64,000 nucleotides of DNA from Acidocella aminolytica 101 = DSM 11237. GTDB lineage: Bacteria > Pseudomonadota > Alphaproteobacteria > Acetobacterales > Acetobacteraceae. The DNA lies in assembly GCF_900129125.1 (NCBI RefSeq), contig NZ_FQVJ01000015.1:1-64000 (forward strand). The letters run 5' to 3'. The notes beneath the pieces are model-generated. The model made no database searches. It saw nothing but the letters and a program-made list of their open reading frames with translations, and was not told the DNA's origin. Below, in pieces: positions 18,682 through 27,431 of the stretch. Numbering within the stretch: position 1 is the stretch's first letter; each line of letters begins with the position of its first letter. The position numbers and the translations under genes are program-made.

Positions 18682-20139
18682 TCAGGCGCTCAGGGTTAAT
18701 AACGAGTCCAGCTTGAGATGCGTTTCAAGATGCGCGGCCAAGCTATCCAATACGGTATTTATCCCTTTGGCGTGGGGGCGGGATGACATGGGGACGCCCA
18801 GTGTGGCCAGGAAGGCAGCGCGGAAGGCGTCTTCATGGAACAGGCCGTGGAGATAGCTACCCATGACGAGGCCGTCTTGTGATTGCGCGCCGTCTGGCCG
18901 GGGGCCGACCATGGCGAAGGGGCGGGATTTGTCCGGCCCTTGGCTCTGGCCGAGATGGATTTCGTAGCCCGAGACCCGCAGCCCGCTTTCGGAGTGGATG
19001 GCCTGCACCAGCCCGAGCTGTTTTTGGTGTGCCATGCGGGTGGTGATGTTCAGCAGCCCGAGCCCTTTTGTGGTGCCGGGCGGGCCTTCCAGACCGTCCG
19101 GGTCCGCGATGTCCTGCCCCAGCATCTGATAGCCGCCGCAAATTCCCAAAATGCGCCCGCCGCGCCGGTGATGGGCCAGCAAGTCAATGTCCCACCCCTG
19201 GGCGCGCAGAAAGGCGAGGTCGCCGCGTGTGGATTTGCTGCCGGGGATGATCACCAAGGCGGTATCCCCAGGGATGGGGTGGCCGGGCTCGACCAGAGTG
19301 AGATCCACACCGGGCTCGGCTCGCAGGGGATCGAGATCGTCGAAATTGGCGATGCGGGAAAGGGCGAGGCAGGCGATTTTCACGGCGCCCGGCGCGATGG
19401 AGACAGGGCGGGGGCGGCGGAGGTCTTGTGCGTCTTCACCCGGCAGGCGGGTGGCGGCGGGGAAGTAGGGCAGCACGCCAAAACCGCGCCATCCCGTGCG
19501 GGACTGGATGAAGCTGTAACCGTCATCAAACAGACGCGGGTCGCCGCGGAATTTGTTGATGATGAAGCCTTGCACCAAGGCGGCATCATCCGGCGTCAGC
19601 ACGGCCTGGGTGCCGATGAGCTGGGCGATGACGCCACCCCGGTCGATATCCCCCACCAGCACCACGGGCACATTGGCTGCTTGGGCAAAGCCCATATTGG
19701 CGATGTCACCCGCGCGGAGATTGACCTCGGCCGGGCTGCCCGCGCCTTCGATGATGACGAGGTCATACGCGGTGCTGAGGCGGTGGAAACTCTCCAGTAC
19801 CGGGGCCAGGAGTTTGGGTTTATACGCGGCGTAGTCACGAGCTTTCAGTGTGGCCACGCGGTGACCCTGGACGATAATTTGGGAGCCGGACTCGCTTTCA
19901 GGCTTCAGCAGCACGGGGTTCATGTCCGTGACCGGCGGCAGGCCGCAGGCCAGGGCCTGCAAGGCCTGGGCGCGGCCGATCTCCCCGCCATCAGCCGTGA
20001 CAGCGGCGTTGTTGGACATGTTTTGCGGTTTGAACGGCGCTACCTTCAGCCCGCGCCGCAACGCCGCGCGGCATAGCCCCGCCACCAGCAGAGATTTGCC
20101 GACATTTGAGCCCGTGCCTTGCAGCATTAACGCGCGCAT
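18682..20139 (-). CDS. cobQ: Cobyric acid synthase
   Basis: Amidates carboxylates b, d, e and g of adenosyl-cobyrinic acid a,c-diamide using glutamine. 485 residues. The N-terminal ATP-binding domain has [26 protein letters not shown] and [13 protein letters not shown]. The C-terminal glutaminase domain has [18 protein letters not shown] with the nucleophilic Cys, and a late His in [12 protein letters not shown]. It overlaps cobO by one base (TGATG). The pair is transcribed away from the riboswitch, so its control differs from that of the rest of the cluster. Confidence 0.95.
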   Translation of the reverse strand: MRALMLQGTGSNVGKSLLVAGLCRAALRRGLKVAPFKPQNMSNNAAVTADGGEIGRAQALQALACGLPPVTDMNPVLLKPESESGSQIIVQGHRVATLKARDYAAYKPKLLAPVLESFHRLSTAYDLVIIEGAGSPAEVNLRAGDIANMGFAQAANVPVVLVGDIDRGGVIAQLIGTQAVLTPDDAALVQGFIINKFRGDPRLFDDGYSFIQSRTGWRGFGVLPYFPAATRLPGEDAQDLRRPRPVSIAPGAVKIACLALSRIANFDDLDPLRAEPGVDLTLVEPGHPIPGDTALVIIPGSKSTRGDLAFLRAQGWDIDLLAHHRRGGRILGICGGYQMLGQDIADPDGLEGPPGTTKGLGLLNITTRMAHQKQLGLVQAIHSESGLRVSGYEIHLGQSQGPDKSRPFAMVGPRPDGAQSQDGLVMGSYLHGLFHEDAFRAAFLATLGVPMSSRPHAKGINTVLDSLAAHLETHLKLDSLLTLSA

Positions 20140-20756
20140 CAGAACTCCACGCCGGGCTGGGCTTTGATGCCGTCCCGGAAGGGATGCTTTGTTGAGCCCA
20201 TTTCGGTGATGAGGTCGGCGGCTTCCAGTAAGGCCGACGGCGCGTTGCGGCCGGTGAGGACCACATGGGTCAAAGGTGGTTTGTCGGTGAGGAGAAAGTC
20301 CGTTACCGCGTTTATATCCAGGTAGTTATAGCGCAGTGCGATGTTGATTTCGTCCAGCAGCACCATGCGGTTGCGCGTGTCACGGATCAGGGCCTTGGCT
20401 TTTTCCCATCCGGCCTGGGCGGCAGCGATGTCTCGGGCTTTGTCCTGGGTTTCCCAGGTGAAGCCCTCACCCATGGCATGAAACTGGCAGAGATGGGGAA
20501 AATGCGAGGTGAGCAGGCGGCGCTCGCCCGTGTCCCACGCGCCCTTGATGAACTGTACCACGGCGCAGGGCATCTCGTGTGCGATGCAGCGCAGAATCAT
20601 GCCAAATCCGGCGGAGGATTTGCCCTTGCCCGGCCCAGTATGGACGATGACGAGTCCTTTTTCCCCGGTTTTGCCCGCCATGATTTTGTCCCGCGCGGCC
20701 TTGATGCGGGCCATTTTGGTGGCGTGGCGGGCGACGTCATCAGGGGAAATGGTCAT
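20139..20756 (-). CDS. cobO: Cob(I)yrinic acid a,c-diamide adenosyltransferase (CobA/CobO type)
   Basis: Transfers the adenosyl group from ATP to the corrinoid cobalt. 205 residues from the ATG at 20756 ([21 protein letters not shown]). The P-loop is [21 protein letters not shown] (about residues 36-56); later come [16 protein letters not shown] and [19 protein letters not shown]. The frame stays open 210 bases further upstream, but that stretch is the antisense of the cobalamin riboswitch and encodes nothing family-like, so the longer form is rejected. Confidence 0.94.
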   Translation of the reverse strand: MTISPDDVARHATKMARIKAARDKIMAGKTGEKGLVIVHTGPGKGKSSAGFGMILRCIAHEMPCAVVQFIKGAWDTGERRLLTSHFPHLCQFHAMGEGFTWETQDKARDIAAAQAGWEKAKALIRDTRNRMVLLDEINIALRYNYLDINAVTDFLLTDKPPLTHVVLTGRNAPSALLEAADLITEMGSTKHPFRDGIKAQPGVEF

Positions 20757-20799
20757 GGCGGCTCTCCTTGACTCTGCCCCGCACATGCGGCCTTGTGCG

Positions 20800-20990
20800 G
20801 GGGACCGTGCTGGTGCCTGGCTTATGTCAGGCCAAAAGGGAATGCGATAGGGGCCCCGCCCTGAATCGCAGCCGCCCCCGCGACCGTGACCGGAGAGGTT
20901 GCCCAATGCCACTGGCGATAAGCCGGGAAGGCGGGCGCCGCAGGGCTTCATCGCCCCTATCCGCAAGCCGGGAGACCTGCCAGCGCAAAG
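20800..20990 (+). promoter_or_regulatory. Cobalamin (adenosylcobalamin) riboswitch
   Basis: The 341-base gap between cobO and the DUF1636 gene holds a classic B12 aptamer on the plus strand. In order: GGTGCCTGGC at 20812-20821, CCAAAAGGGAATGCGA at 20832-20847, a C-rich segment, AATGCCACTGG at 20905-20915 followed by CCGGGAAGGCG, and the conserved B12 box AAGCCGGGAGACCTGCC at 20965-20981. It reads toward DUF1636-cobW-cobN, and a terminator-like hairpin follows. Boundaries are approximate. When cobalamin binds, the downstream operon should be shut off. Confidence 0.92.
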
Positions 20991-21000
20991 GGTTTTGAAC

Positions 21001-21032
21001 GAGCGGACGGGGTGTGCCGCTGCGGGTTTTTT
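21001..21032 (+). terminator. Terminator-like expression platform of the riboswitch
   Basis: AGCGG at 21002-21006 can pair with CCGCT at 21017-21021, followed by GCGGG and a run of six T at 21027-21032. This sits about 20 bases after the B12 box and 66 bases before the next start codon. It is placed as an intrinsic terminator would be if ligand binding ends transcription. The competing antiterminator was not modelled. Confidence 0.6.
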
Positions 21033-21097
21033 GCGCGCGGTTAACGCGTGTTCCCCGTTTTGCGCGCCCGCTCCGCATATGGATGCGAGGGGTTTGA

Positions 21098-21457
21098 ATG
21101 GGCGCGATTTTGCATGTCTGCATCACTTGCCGGGCCGGTTTGCCGCTGGTGGAGGGCGAGCCCTGTGCCGGGGCGCGGGTGCATGCGGCGCTGGCGGCCT
21201 TGAATGTGCCGGCGGGTGTGACGGTGCGGCCCGTGGAATGCCTTTCCGCCTGCAAGCACGGAGCGAGCATTGCGCTCTCTGGGCCGGGGCGCTGGTCGTA
21301 TATTTACGGGCCGGTGAGCGAGGCGGATGCCGCCGTGATTCTGGATGGTGCCGCCGCGTATGCCGGAACACAGGATGGCATTGTGCCCTGGCGGGAGCGC
21401 CCTGCCCTTTTCCGTAAAAACGTGATTGCCCGTTTGCCAGCTTTGGAGGCGACATGA
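21098..21457 (+). CDS. DUF1636 protein, cysteine-rich, possible [2Fe-2S] thioredoxin-like fold
   Basis: 119 residues; first gene after the B12 riboswitch. The cysteine layout is CITC (residues 8-11), C24, and ECLSACKHG (C48 and C52). A CxxC-type pair followed by CxxxC resembles thioredoxin-fold [2Fe-2S] ferredoxins, but cluster binding is inference. DUF1636 proteins are found with cobalamin genes; no activity is established that I know of. It overlaps cobW by 4 bases, suggesting a shared role in metal handling for CobN. Confidence 0.75.
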   Translation: MGAILHVCITCRAGLPLVEGEPCAGARVHAALAALNVPAGVTVRPVECLSACKHGASIALSGPGRWSYIYGPVSEADAAVILDGAAAYAGTQDGIVPWRERPALFRKNVIARLPALEAT

Positions 21458-22464
21458 CTGATCTTGCCAAAATTCCCGTTACCATCGTCACTGGGTTTCT
21501 GGGGGCGGGAAAGACGACGTTGATCCGGCATTTGCTGGCCCATTCCGGAGGTAAAAGGCTGGCGGTGCTGGTGAATGAATTTGGCACGATGGGCGTGGAT
21601 GGCGAGATCTTACGCGGTTGTGCGGATGAGAATTGCCCGGAAGACGCGATTGTGGAATTGGCGAATGGCTGCATCTGCTGCACGGTGGCGGATGAGTTTA
21701 TTCCGACCATGGAGACGCTACTGGGCCTAGAGAAAAAGCCGGATCATATTCTGATCGAGACCTCCGGTCTGGCTTTGCCGAAGCCGCTGTTGAAGGCGTT
21801 TGACTGGCCGGCCATCCGCTCGCGCGTGACGGTGGATGGCGTGGTGGCGATGGCGGATGCGGAGACGGTATCCTCAGGCCTGTTCGCGCCTGAGCAAGGG
21901 CGTAATGGCAATGAGCATGACACGCCGCTCTCTGAAGTTTTTAGGGACCAGATGGCTTGCGCGGATCTGATTTTGCTCTCCAAGGCGGATCTCGCCGGGG
22001 AAGAAAAGCTGGCCAAGGCGCGGGAGGTGGTGGCCAAGATGCTGCCCCGGCGAGTGCCGATGCTCCCTGTGACGGAGGGGGCGATCGGGGCGCGTGTTCT
22101 GCTGGGGCTGGACGCGGCGGCGGAGGATGATGTGGATGCGCGGCCCTCCCACCATGATGGGCAGGCGGCGCATGAGCATGATGATTTTGCGACCATCGTG
22201 GTGGATCTGCCGGAGCAGGAGAGCGCCGTGCCATTGCTAGCGGCGATTGAATATCTGGGGCGGGAGCAGCGGATTTTACGGGTGAAGGGGCATGTGGCCA
22301 TTACTGGCAAGTCGATGCGGCTGCTGGTGCAGGCGGTGGGTGCGCGGGTGCGCAGCCAGTTCGACAAGCCGTGGGGGGCTGAACCGCGTGCCTCGCGCTT
22401 GGTAGTGATTGCTGAGCGGCATGACCTGAACGCCAAGATAATCCGGGCGGCGCTGGGCGGGTAG
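21454..22464 (+). CDS. cobW: CobW, GTP-binding metal chaperone for cobalamin synthesis
   Basis: 336 residues, G3E GTPase of the COG0523 group, thought to deliver cobalt to the chelatase. The P-loop is VTIVTGFLGAGKTTLIRHLL (GFLGAGKTT at about 14-22). The metal-binding CxCC is ELANGCICCTVADEF, the switch motif LIETSGLALPKP, and the base-specificity motif LLSKADLA. A His-rich stretch (SHHDGQAAHEHDDF, about residue 230) could bind metal. It lies directly before cobN (1-base gap), as in many cob operons. Confidence 0.93.
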   Translation: MTDLAKIPVTIVTGFLGAGKTTLIRHLLAHSGGKRLAVLVNEFGTMGVDGEILRGCADENCPEDAIVELANGCICCTVADEFIPTMETLLGLEKKPDHILIETSGLALPKPLLKAFDWPAIRSRVTVDGVVAMADAETVSSGLFAPEQGRNGNEHDTPLSEVFRDQMACADLILLSKADLAGEEKLAKAREVVAKMLPRRVPMLPVTEGAIGARVLLGLDAAAEDDVDARPSHHDGQAAHEHDDFATIVVDLPEQESAVPLLAAIEYLGREQRILRVKGHVAITGKSMRLLVQAVGARVRSQFDKPWGAEPRASRLVVIAERHDLNAKIIRAALGG

Positions 22465-22465
22465 A

Positions 22466-25400
22466 ATGCATATCGTCTTCCGGGAAAGACATGGGCTGGA
22501 GGAGGCGGAGACACCGCATGATCTTTGCCAGGACCCGGCGGAGATTGTAGTGCTGTCTTTCTCGGACGGTGATTTGGGGGCGTTTGCAGCTGCCTGGCAG
22601 GGGGCGAAGGCACGGGGGATTGTCCTGCCCAGCCTGCGGCTGGCGAATTTGGCGCTGCTGCGGCACCCGGTTTCGGTGGATGTGTATTTTGAGAAAACGC
22701 TAAGCGGGGCGAAGGCCGTGCTGGTGCGTTTGATCGGCGGGGAAGGCTACTGGGCCTATGGGCTGGGTGCCTTGCGAGATCTGGCGGACCGGCACGGGCT
22801 GAAGCTGGCGGTGCTGCCTGGCGATGGGCGGGCGGATACGGTTTTGGAGGGGTATTCCACCCTCGCGCCCGCGCGGCGGCAGGCGTTGGGGCGGTTATGT
22901 GACCAAGGCGGGCCGGAGGCGGCACTGGCTGCGCTGTCGCTGCTGGCACACGAGATTGGGCAGGGCGGCACGCAGGATTTTGCCCCCGCGCCGCTGCCAG
23001 ATTTTGGGTTTTACCAGCCGGGCGCCGGAATTTTAGAAAAGGCGCCACAAGGGGGACGGCGTGTGCCGGTGGTGTTTTACCGCTCTTATCTCGTGGCGGC
23101 GGATGTGGCGCCGGTGGAGGCGTTGATAACGGCGCTGCGGCGCCGGGGGTTTGAGGCGTATGGGGTATTTTTACCCTCGCTGAAGGCGCGGGCGGCAGCG
23201 CGGTTTGTGGCGGCGCATCTGGTGGCGCATCCGCCCGTGGCGATTGTGAACGCCACCGCTTTTTCCGCCGCCGGGGATAACGGGGCAACGCCGTTGGATG
23301 GGCCGGGCGTGCCGGTGTTTCAGGTCGCATTTTCCACCGCGCTGCGGGATGCGTGGGCGGCCTCGGAACGGGGCTTGTCGCCAGCGGATCTGGCGATGCA
23401 TGTGGCGCTGCCGGAGATTGACGGGCGGGTGTTTCTGGGCGTGGTGAGCTTTAAATCAGCCTGTGAGCGTGACGAGGATTTGCAATTTGCCCGGCATGTG
23501 CACTGCGCTGAACCAGAGCGGGTGGAGGCGGTGGCGGGGAAGATTGCCGCCTGGGTGAAGCTGGCTGAGACGCCCACAGCGGCGCGGCGGATGGCAATGG
23601 TGCTTTCCAGCTATCCGGGCCGGGCGGACCAGATGGCCCATGCGGTCGGGTTGGATGCTTTGCAATCCGCCAGTGAAATTCTGGGATTTTTGCAAGAGGC
23701 AGGGTATGGCGCGGCGCGGCTTGAGCATCTGCCCTGGTGGTTCAAGGCCGGGGAGGTGGTTTGGTCGGGGGCTGCGTATCAGGCGGCGTTGCGCGGCTTG
23801 CCCGCGACATTGCGGACTGAGCTGTATGAGGCGTGGGGCGAACCCGCGGATGAGTTCCGATTTCCGCTGGTCTGGTCTGGACATATTCTGATCGCCGTGC
23901 AGCCTGAACGCGGGGCGCAGCAAGAGCGTGAGGCGCAATATCACGATCTCGCCGCTGTGCCGTGCCATGGCTATGTGGCGTTTTATCTGTGGCTGCGGGC
24001 GCAGGGGGTGGATGGGCTGATTCATCTGGGCGCGCATGGCACGCTGGAATGGCTGCCGGGGAAAAGCGTGGCGCTGTCTGGCGATTGCTGGCCGGAGGCG
24101 TTGATTGGCGATGTGCCGGTAATCTACCCGTTTATCGTGAATGACCCGGGCGAGGCGGCCCAGGCAAAGCGGCGGCTTGGGGCGGTAACGGTTGGGCATC
24201 TGCCGCCGCCTCTGGCACCCGCCGCGATGCCGGAGCATCTGCAAAGGCTGGAGGCGCTGCTGGATGAATATGCCACCGCCGAAGGGCTGGACCCGAAACG
24301 GCGGGAGCGGCTGATTAGCGATATCCGCTCGGAGGCGCAGGCCCGGGGGGTAGAGCGGGATTTGCAGCTGGCGGCGGATGCTGGGCTGGCGGAAGCGATC
24401 ACGCGGATTGACCGGTTTGTGTGCGATTTGAAAGAAAGTCGGTTTGGGGACGGGCTGCATGTGTTTGGCGGCGGTGTCTGCGGGGCGGAGGAACGCGCTG
24501 GGCTGCTGGCGGCGCTGGAGGGACGGCGGGTGGTGCCGGGACCGTCCGGCTCTCCGGCGCGGGGACGGGCGGATGTGCTGCCGACCGGGCGGAATATGTT
24601 TGCGGTGGACCCGCGCGCGATTCCTACCCGCGCGGCCCATGCGCAGGGCGTGAAGCTGGCGGAGGAGCTGCTGCGGCGGCATCTGCAGGAGAATGGTGAG
24701 TGGCCGCGCAGTTTGTTGGTGAACCTCTGGGGCTCGGCCACCATGCGCAATGCGGGCGAGGAGTTTGCCATGGCGCTGCATCTGGCCGGGTTGGTGCCGT
24801 GTTGGGAGGAGAGCAGCGCCCGCGTTTCAGGCTTTGAGATTTTGCCGCCCGTCTTGCTGGGCCGCCCGCGTATTGATGTGACGCTGCGGATTTCCGGGTT
24901 GTTCCGGGATGTGTTTGCGCATCTCGCGCAGCTGTTCGCGGCCGGGGCTGAGGCGTTGGCTGCACGCGAGGAGATGCCGGGGGAGAACCCCTATGCCGCG
25001 CGCGGGCCGCGCGTGTTTGGACCGCGTCCGGGGCAGTACGGGCTGGCGATGGGAGATGCGCCGGTGATTTTTACCGATGAAGCCAGGGCCGAGGCGGCGC
25101 GGGCCTGGCTGGCGGGGGCGGCATGGGCTGTGGGTGTTGATGGCGTTCCACGTGAAACATCCGGGGCGCTGCGGGAGCGGTTGCGGGGCACGGATGGGTT
25201 TGTGCATGTGCAGGACCTGCCGGAGACGGATTTGCTGCTGGCGGCGGATTATGCGGCGCATGAGGGCGGGATTGTCGCGGCGCTGGAGGCCCTGGGGGTA
25301 AAGGCGCCGCCGCTTTACCATCTGGATGCCACGCGGCCGGACGCGCCGCTGGCCCGGCTGCTGAATGAGGAGATTGGCCGGGTGGTGCGAGCCAGGGCGG

Positions 25401-25693
25401 CGAATCCGGCCTGGGTGGCGGGCATGATGCGCCATGGCTTCAGGGGCGGGGCGGAGTTGGCGGCGACGCTAGATCATATGGCGGCCTTCGCGAATCTGGC
25501 GCAGGCGGTGCCGGGGCATTTATTCGACCTGTATTTTGAGGCGACGCTGGGGCGGGACGAGGTGGCGGCGTTTCTGGAGGCGGAAAACCCGGCGGCGCTG
25601 GCGCGGATGCGGGATGTGTTCACGCGGCTGCGCGCGGCGGGGCTATGGGAGACGCGCAATAACGCCATTGTTGCGGCTTTGGCGACGCCATGA
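22466..25693 (+). CDS. cobN: Cobaltochelatase subunit CobN, short form
   Basis: Large subunit that inserts Co2+ into hydrogenobyrinic acid a,c-diamide, working with the CobS-CobT AAA pair, which is not in this window. 1075 residues. Family blocks include RLIGGEGYWAYGLGALRDLA, PEIDGRVFLGVVSFKS, VAFYLWLRAQGVDGLIHLGAHGTLEWLPGK, FAVDPRAIPTRAAHAQG, LLVNLWGSATMRNAGEEFA and PNPAWVAGM-like sequence near the end. The well-known Pseudomonas denitrificans protein has about 1275 residues; here the start and inter-block segments are shorter. The coding sequence contains a parS-like site at 25144-25159. It overlaps cobG by 4 bases. Confidence 0.95.
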   Translation: MHIVFRERHGLEEAETPHDLCQDPAEIVVLSFSDGDLGAFAAAWQGAKARGIVLPSLRLANLALLRHPVSVDVYFEKTLSGAKAVLVRLIGGEGYWAYGLGALRDLADRHGLKLAVLPGDGRADTVLEGYSTLAPARRQALGRLCDQGGPEAALAALSLLAHEIGQGGTQDFAPAPLPDFGFYQPGAGILEKAPQGGRRVPVVFYRSYLVAADVAPVEALITALRRRGFEAYGVFLPSLKARAAARFVAAHLVAHPPVAIVNATAFSAAGDNGATPLDGPGVPVFQVAFSTALRDAWAASERGLSPADLAMHVALPEIDGRVFLGVVSFKSACERDEDLQFARHVHCAEPERVEAVAGKIAAWVKLAETPTAARRMAMVLSSYPGRADQMAHAVGLDALQSASEILGFLQEAGYGAARLEHLPWWFKAGEVVWSGAAYQAALRGLPATLRTELYEAWGEPADEFRFPLVWSGHILIAVQPERGAQQEREAQYHDLAAVPCHGYVAFYLWLRAQGVDGLIHLGAHGTLEWLPGKSVALSGDCWPEALIGDVPVIYPFIVNDPGEAAQAKRRLGAVTVGHLPPPLAPAAMPEHLQRLEALLDEYATAEGLDPKRRERLISDIRSEAQARGVERDLQLAADAGLAEAITRIDRFVCDLKESRFGDGLHVFGGGVCGAEERAGLLAALEGRRVVPGPSGSPARGRADVLPTGRNMFAVDPRAIPTRAAHAQGVKLAEELLRRHLQENGEWPRSLLVNLWGSATMRNAGEEFAMALHLAGLVPCWEESSARVSGFEILPPVLLGRPRIDVTLRISGLFRDVFAHLAQLFAAGAEALAAREEMPGENPYAARGPRVFGPRPGQYGLAMGDAPVIFTDEARAEAARAWLAGAAWAVGVDGVPRETSGALRERLRGTDGFVHVQDLPETDLLLAADYAAHEGGIVAALEALGVKAPPLYHLDATRPDAPLARLLNEEIGRVVRARAANPAWVAGMMRHGFRGGAELAATLDHMAAFANLAQAVPGHLFDLYFEATLGRDEVAAFLEAENPAALARMRDVFTRLRAAGLWETRNNAIVAALATP
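25144..25159. other. parS: parS-like site within cobN
   Basis: CGTTCCACGTGAAACA differs from the two parB-adjacent sites (TGTTCCACGTGGAACA) at 2 of 16 positions, and one of those changes gives the Bacillus-type right half. It keeps the CACGTG core and both TTCCAC/GTGAAA-type arms. In cobN it encodes the residues GVPRETS. It lies about 13 kb from the other sites and 21 kb from the probable origin, within the span where extra parS sites are normal. ParB binding is inferred. Confidence 0.65.
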
Positions 25694-26802
25694 ATGTGAA
25701 AGGCTGGTGCCCTGGCGCGTGGCGGCCGATGATGGCGGAGGATGGGCTGATATTGCGTATCCGCCCGCCGGAGGGGCGGCTTTCCTCCGCGCAGGCGCAG
25801 GGGCTGGCGGCGTTGGCGCGGGTGCAGGGGCTGGGGCGGTTCAGCCTTACCACCCGGGCGAATTTGCAGATGCGCGGCGTGGCGCTGGCACAGCATGAGG
25901 CGCTGCTGGACGGACTGCACGCGTTGGGGCTGCTGGATGCGGATGCTGGGCGGGAGCAGGCGCGGAATATTGTCGTCACGCCCTTCTGGCGGAGAGGGGA
26001 TGGCACGTTGGCGCTGGCCCAGGCGCTGGCGGCGGCGTTGCCGAATCTGCCGCCTTTGCCGGAGAAGTTTGGATTTGCTGTGGATAGCGGGGCGCGGCCG
26101 GTGCTGGGGGATGTGTCCGCCGATATCCGGCTGGAGCGCGATGCGGCGGGGCGCTTGCTGGTGCGGGCGGATGGCGCGGCAGCGGGGGAGGTGGTGACGG
26201 AGGCGGTTCCGGCATTGTTGCGTCTGGCGCGGTGGTTTCTGGAAAGTGATGGCGCGCCAGGCCGGCGGGGGCGGATGCGGCGACATCTGGCCGCCGGACA
26301 TGTGCCGCCCGAGGCGGATACGGTGCCAGCCGAAGCGGCGGCGCCAGCTGTGCCGGGGCGTTGTGAAGGCGGGATGCTGGTTGGGTTCGCCTTCGGGGAG
26401 ATGGAAGCAGAGTGCTTGGCCGCGCTGGCGGCGGTAGCGCAGGAGATCAGGCTGACGCCTTGGCGGGCGGTGTTTCTGCCGGGTGTGGACACGCTTCCGG
26501 AGATGCCGGGGGTGATTCTGAACCCGGACGACCCGATGTGGCGGGTTTATGCCTGTACGGGCGCGCCCCATTGCGCCCAAGCCTTTGCCCCCACGCGGCA
26601 TTTGGCTGCGGCGTTGGCGGGGTATCTGCCGGCGGGGGCGCGGCTGCATGTGTCTGGGTGCGGGAAGGGCTGTGCGCATCCCGCGCCTGCTGAGTTCACG
26701 CTGATTGCCGGAGAAAGCGGGTTCACCTTCAATGATGGCCGCGCGGGCCTTGACCCGGCAGCGCTGTGCAGTTGCCCGGTGCTGATTTTTGGAAGCGAAT
26801 AA
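25690..26802 (+). CDS. cobG: Precorrin-3B synthase CobG
   Basis: Oxygen-dependent monooxygenase that converts precorrin-3A to precorrin-3B, the hallmark of the aerobic pathway. 370 residues of the sulfite/nitrite-reductase fold. The N-terminal ferredoxin-like half has LGRFSLTTRANLQMRGVAL. The [4Fe-4S]-binding cysteines are in CTGAPHCAQAF and VSGCGKGCAHP near the C-terminus. Overlaps cobN by 4 bases and cobH by 1. It shows that the organism can make the corrin ring with O2. Confidence 0.92.
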   Translation: MNVKGWCPGAWRPMMAEDGLILRIRPPEGRLSSAQAQGLAALARVQGLGRFSLTTRANLQMRGVALAQHEALLDGLHALGLLDADAGREQARNIVVTPFWRRGDGTLALAQALAAALPNLPPLPEKFGFAVDSGARPVLGDVSADIRLERDAAGRLLVRADGAAAGEVVTEAVPALLRLARWFLESDGAPGRRGRMRRHLAAGHVPPEADTVPAEAAAPAVPGRCEGGMLVGFAFGEMEAECLAALAAVAQEIRLTPWRAVFLPGVDTLPEMPGVILNPDDPMWRVYACTGAPHCAQAFAPTRHLAAALAGYLPAGARLHVSGCGKGCAHPAPAEFTLIAGESGFTFNDGRAGLDPAALCSCPVLIFGSE

Positions 26803-27431
26803 TGCCACATAGTTACGAGACCGATGGCGCGGCCATCTATTGCCAGTCCTTCGCGACCATCCGGGCGGAGGCGGATCTGGCGCGCTTCACGCCGGAGGAA
26901 GAAGGCGTGGTAGTCCGGATGATCCATGCGCTGGGGCTGGTGGGGCTGGAAGCGCAGGTGCGGTTCACGCCCGGCATGGTCGGGCGGGCCCGCGCCGCGC
27001 TGGTGGCGGGCGCGCCGGTTCTGTGTGATGCGCGGATGGTGAGCGAAGGCATCACCCGTCCGCGTTTGCCCGCGAATAACCGGATTATCTGCACGTTGCA
27101 TGAAGGCAGCGTGCCGGACCTGGCCCGGCAGCTTGGCACCACGCGCAGCGCGGCGGCGCTGGAGCTGTGGCGGCCGCATCTGGCCGGGGCGGTGGTGGCA
27201 ATTGGCAATGCGCCGACGGCTTTGTTTCATCTGCTGAACATGCTGGAGGACCTGGATTGCCCGCGCCCGGCGGCGATTATTGGCTGCCCGGTCGGGTTTG
27301 TGGGCGCGGCGGAGTCCAAGGCCGCGTTGATGCAGGCGCCGCCTTGCCCGGCTGTGAGCGTGCAGGGGCGTCTGGGGGGCTCGGCGGTGACGGTGGCGGC
27401 GGTGAATGCCATCGCGTGTGCGGCGGAATGA
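26802..27431 (+). CDS. cobH: Precorrin-8X methylmutase CobH
   Basis: Moves the C-11 methyl group to C-12, giving hydrogenobyrinic acid. 209 residues from ATG 26802 (MPHSYETDGAAIYCQSFATIRAEADL), which overlaps the cobG stop (TAATG). The family pattern SFATIRAEADL, the RMIHALGLVGLEAQVRFTPG block and AIIGCPVGFVGAAESKAAL are clear. The frame extends 36 bases upstream into cobG, but without family similarity. It overlaps cobI by 4 bases. Confidence 0.94.
   Translation: MPHSYETDGAAIYCQSFATIRAEADLARFTPEEEGVVVRMIHALGLVGLEAQVRFTPGMVGRARAALVAGAPVLCDARMVSEGITRPRLPANNRIICTLHEGSVPDLARQLGTTRSAAALELWRPHLAGAVVAIGNAPTALFHLLNMLEDLDCPRPAAIIGCPVGFVGAAESKAALMQAPPCPAVSVQGRLGGSAVTVAAVNAIACAAE

Noticed and set aside
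20757-20966. N-terminal 70-residue extension of CobO
   Set aside because: It is the antisense of the cobalamin riboswitch and does not resemble the family; MTISPDDV at 20756 is the natural start.
21744-23330. 528-residue leftward open frame across cobW and cobN
   Set aside because: Pro/Ala/Arg-rich nonsense typical of high-G+C antisense; both sense genes are well supported.
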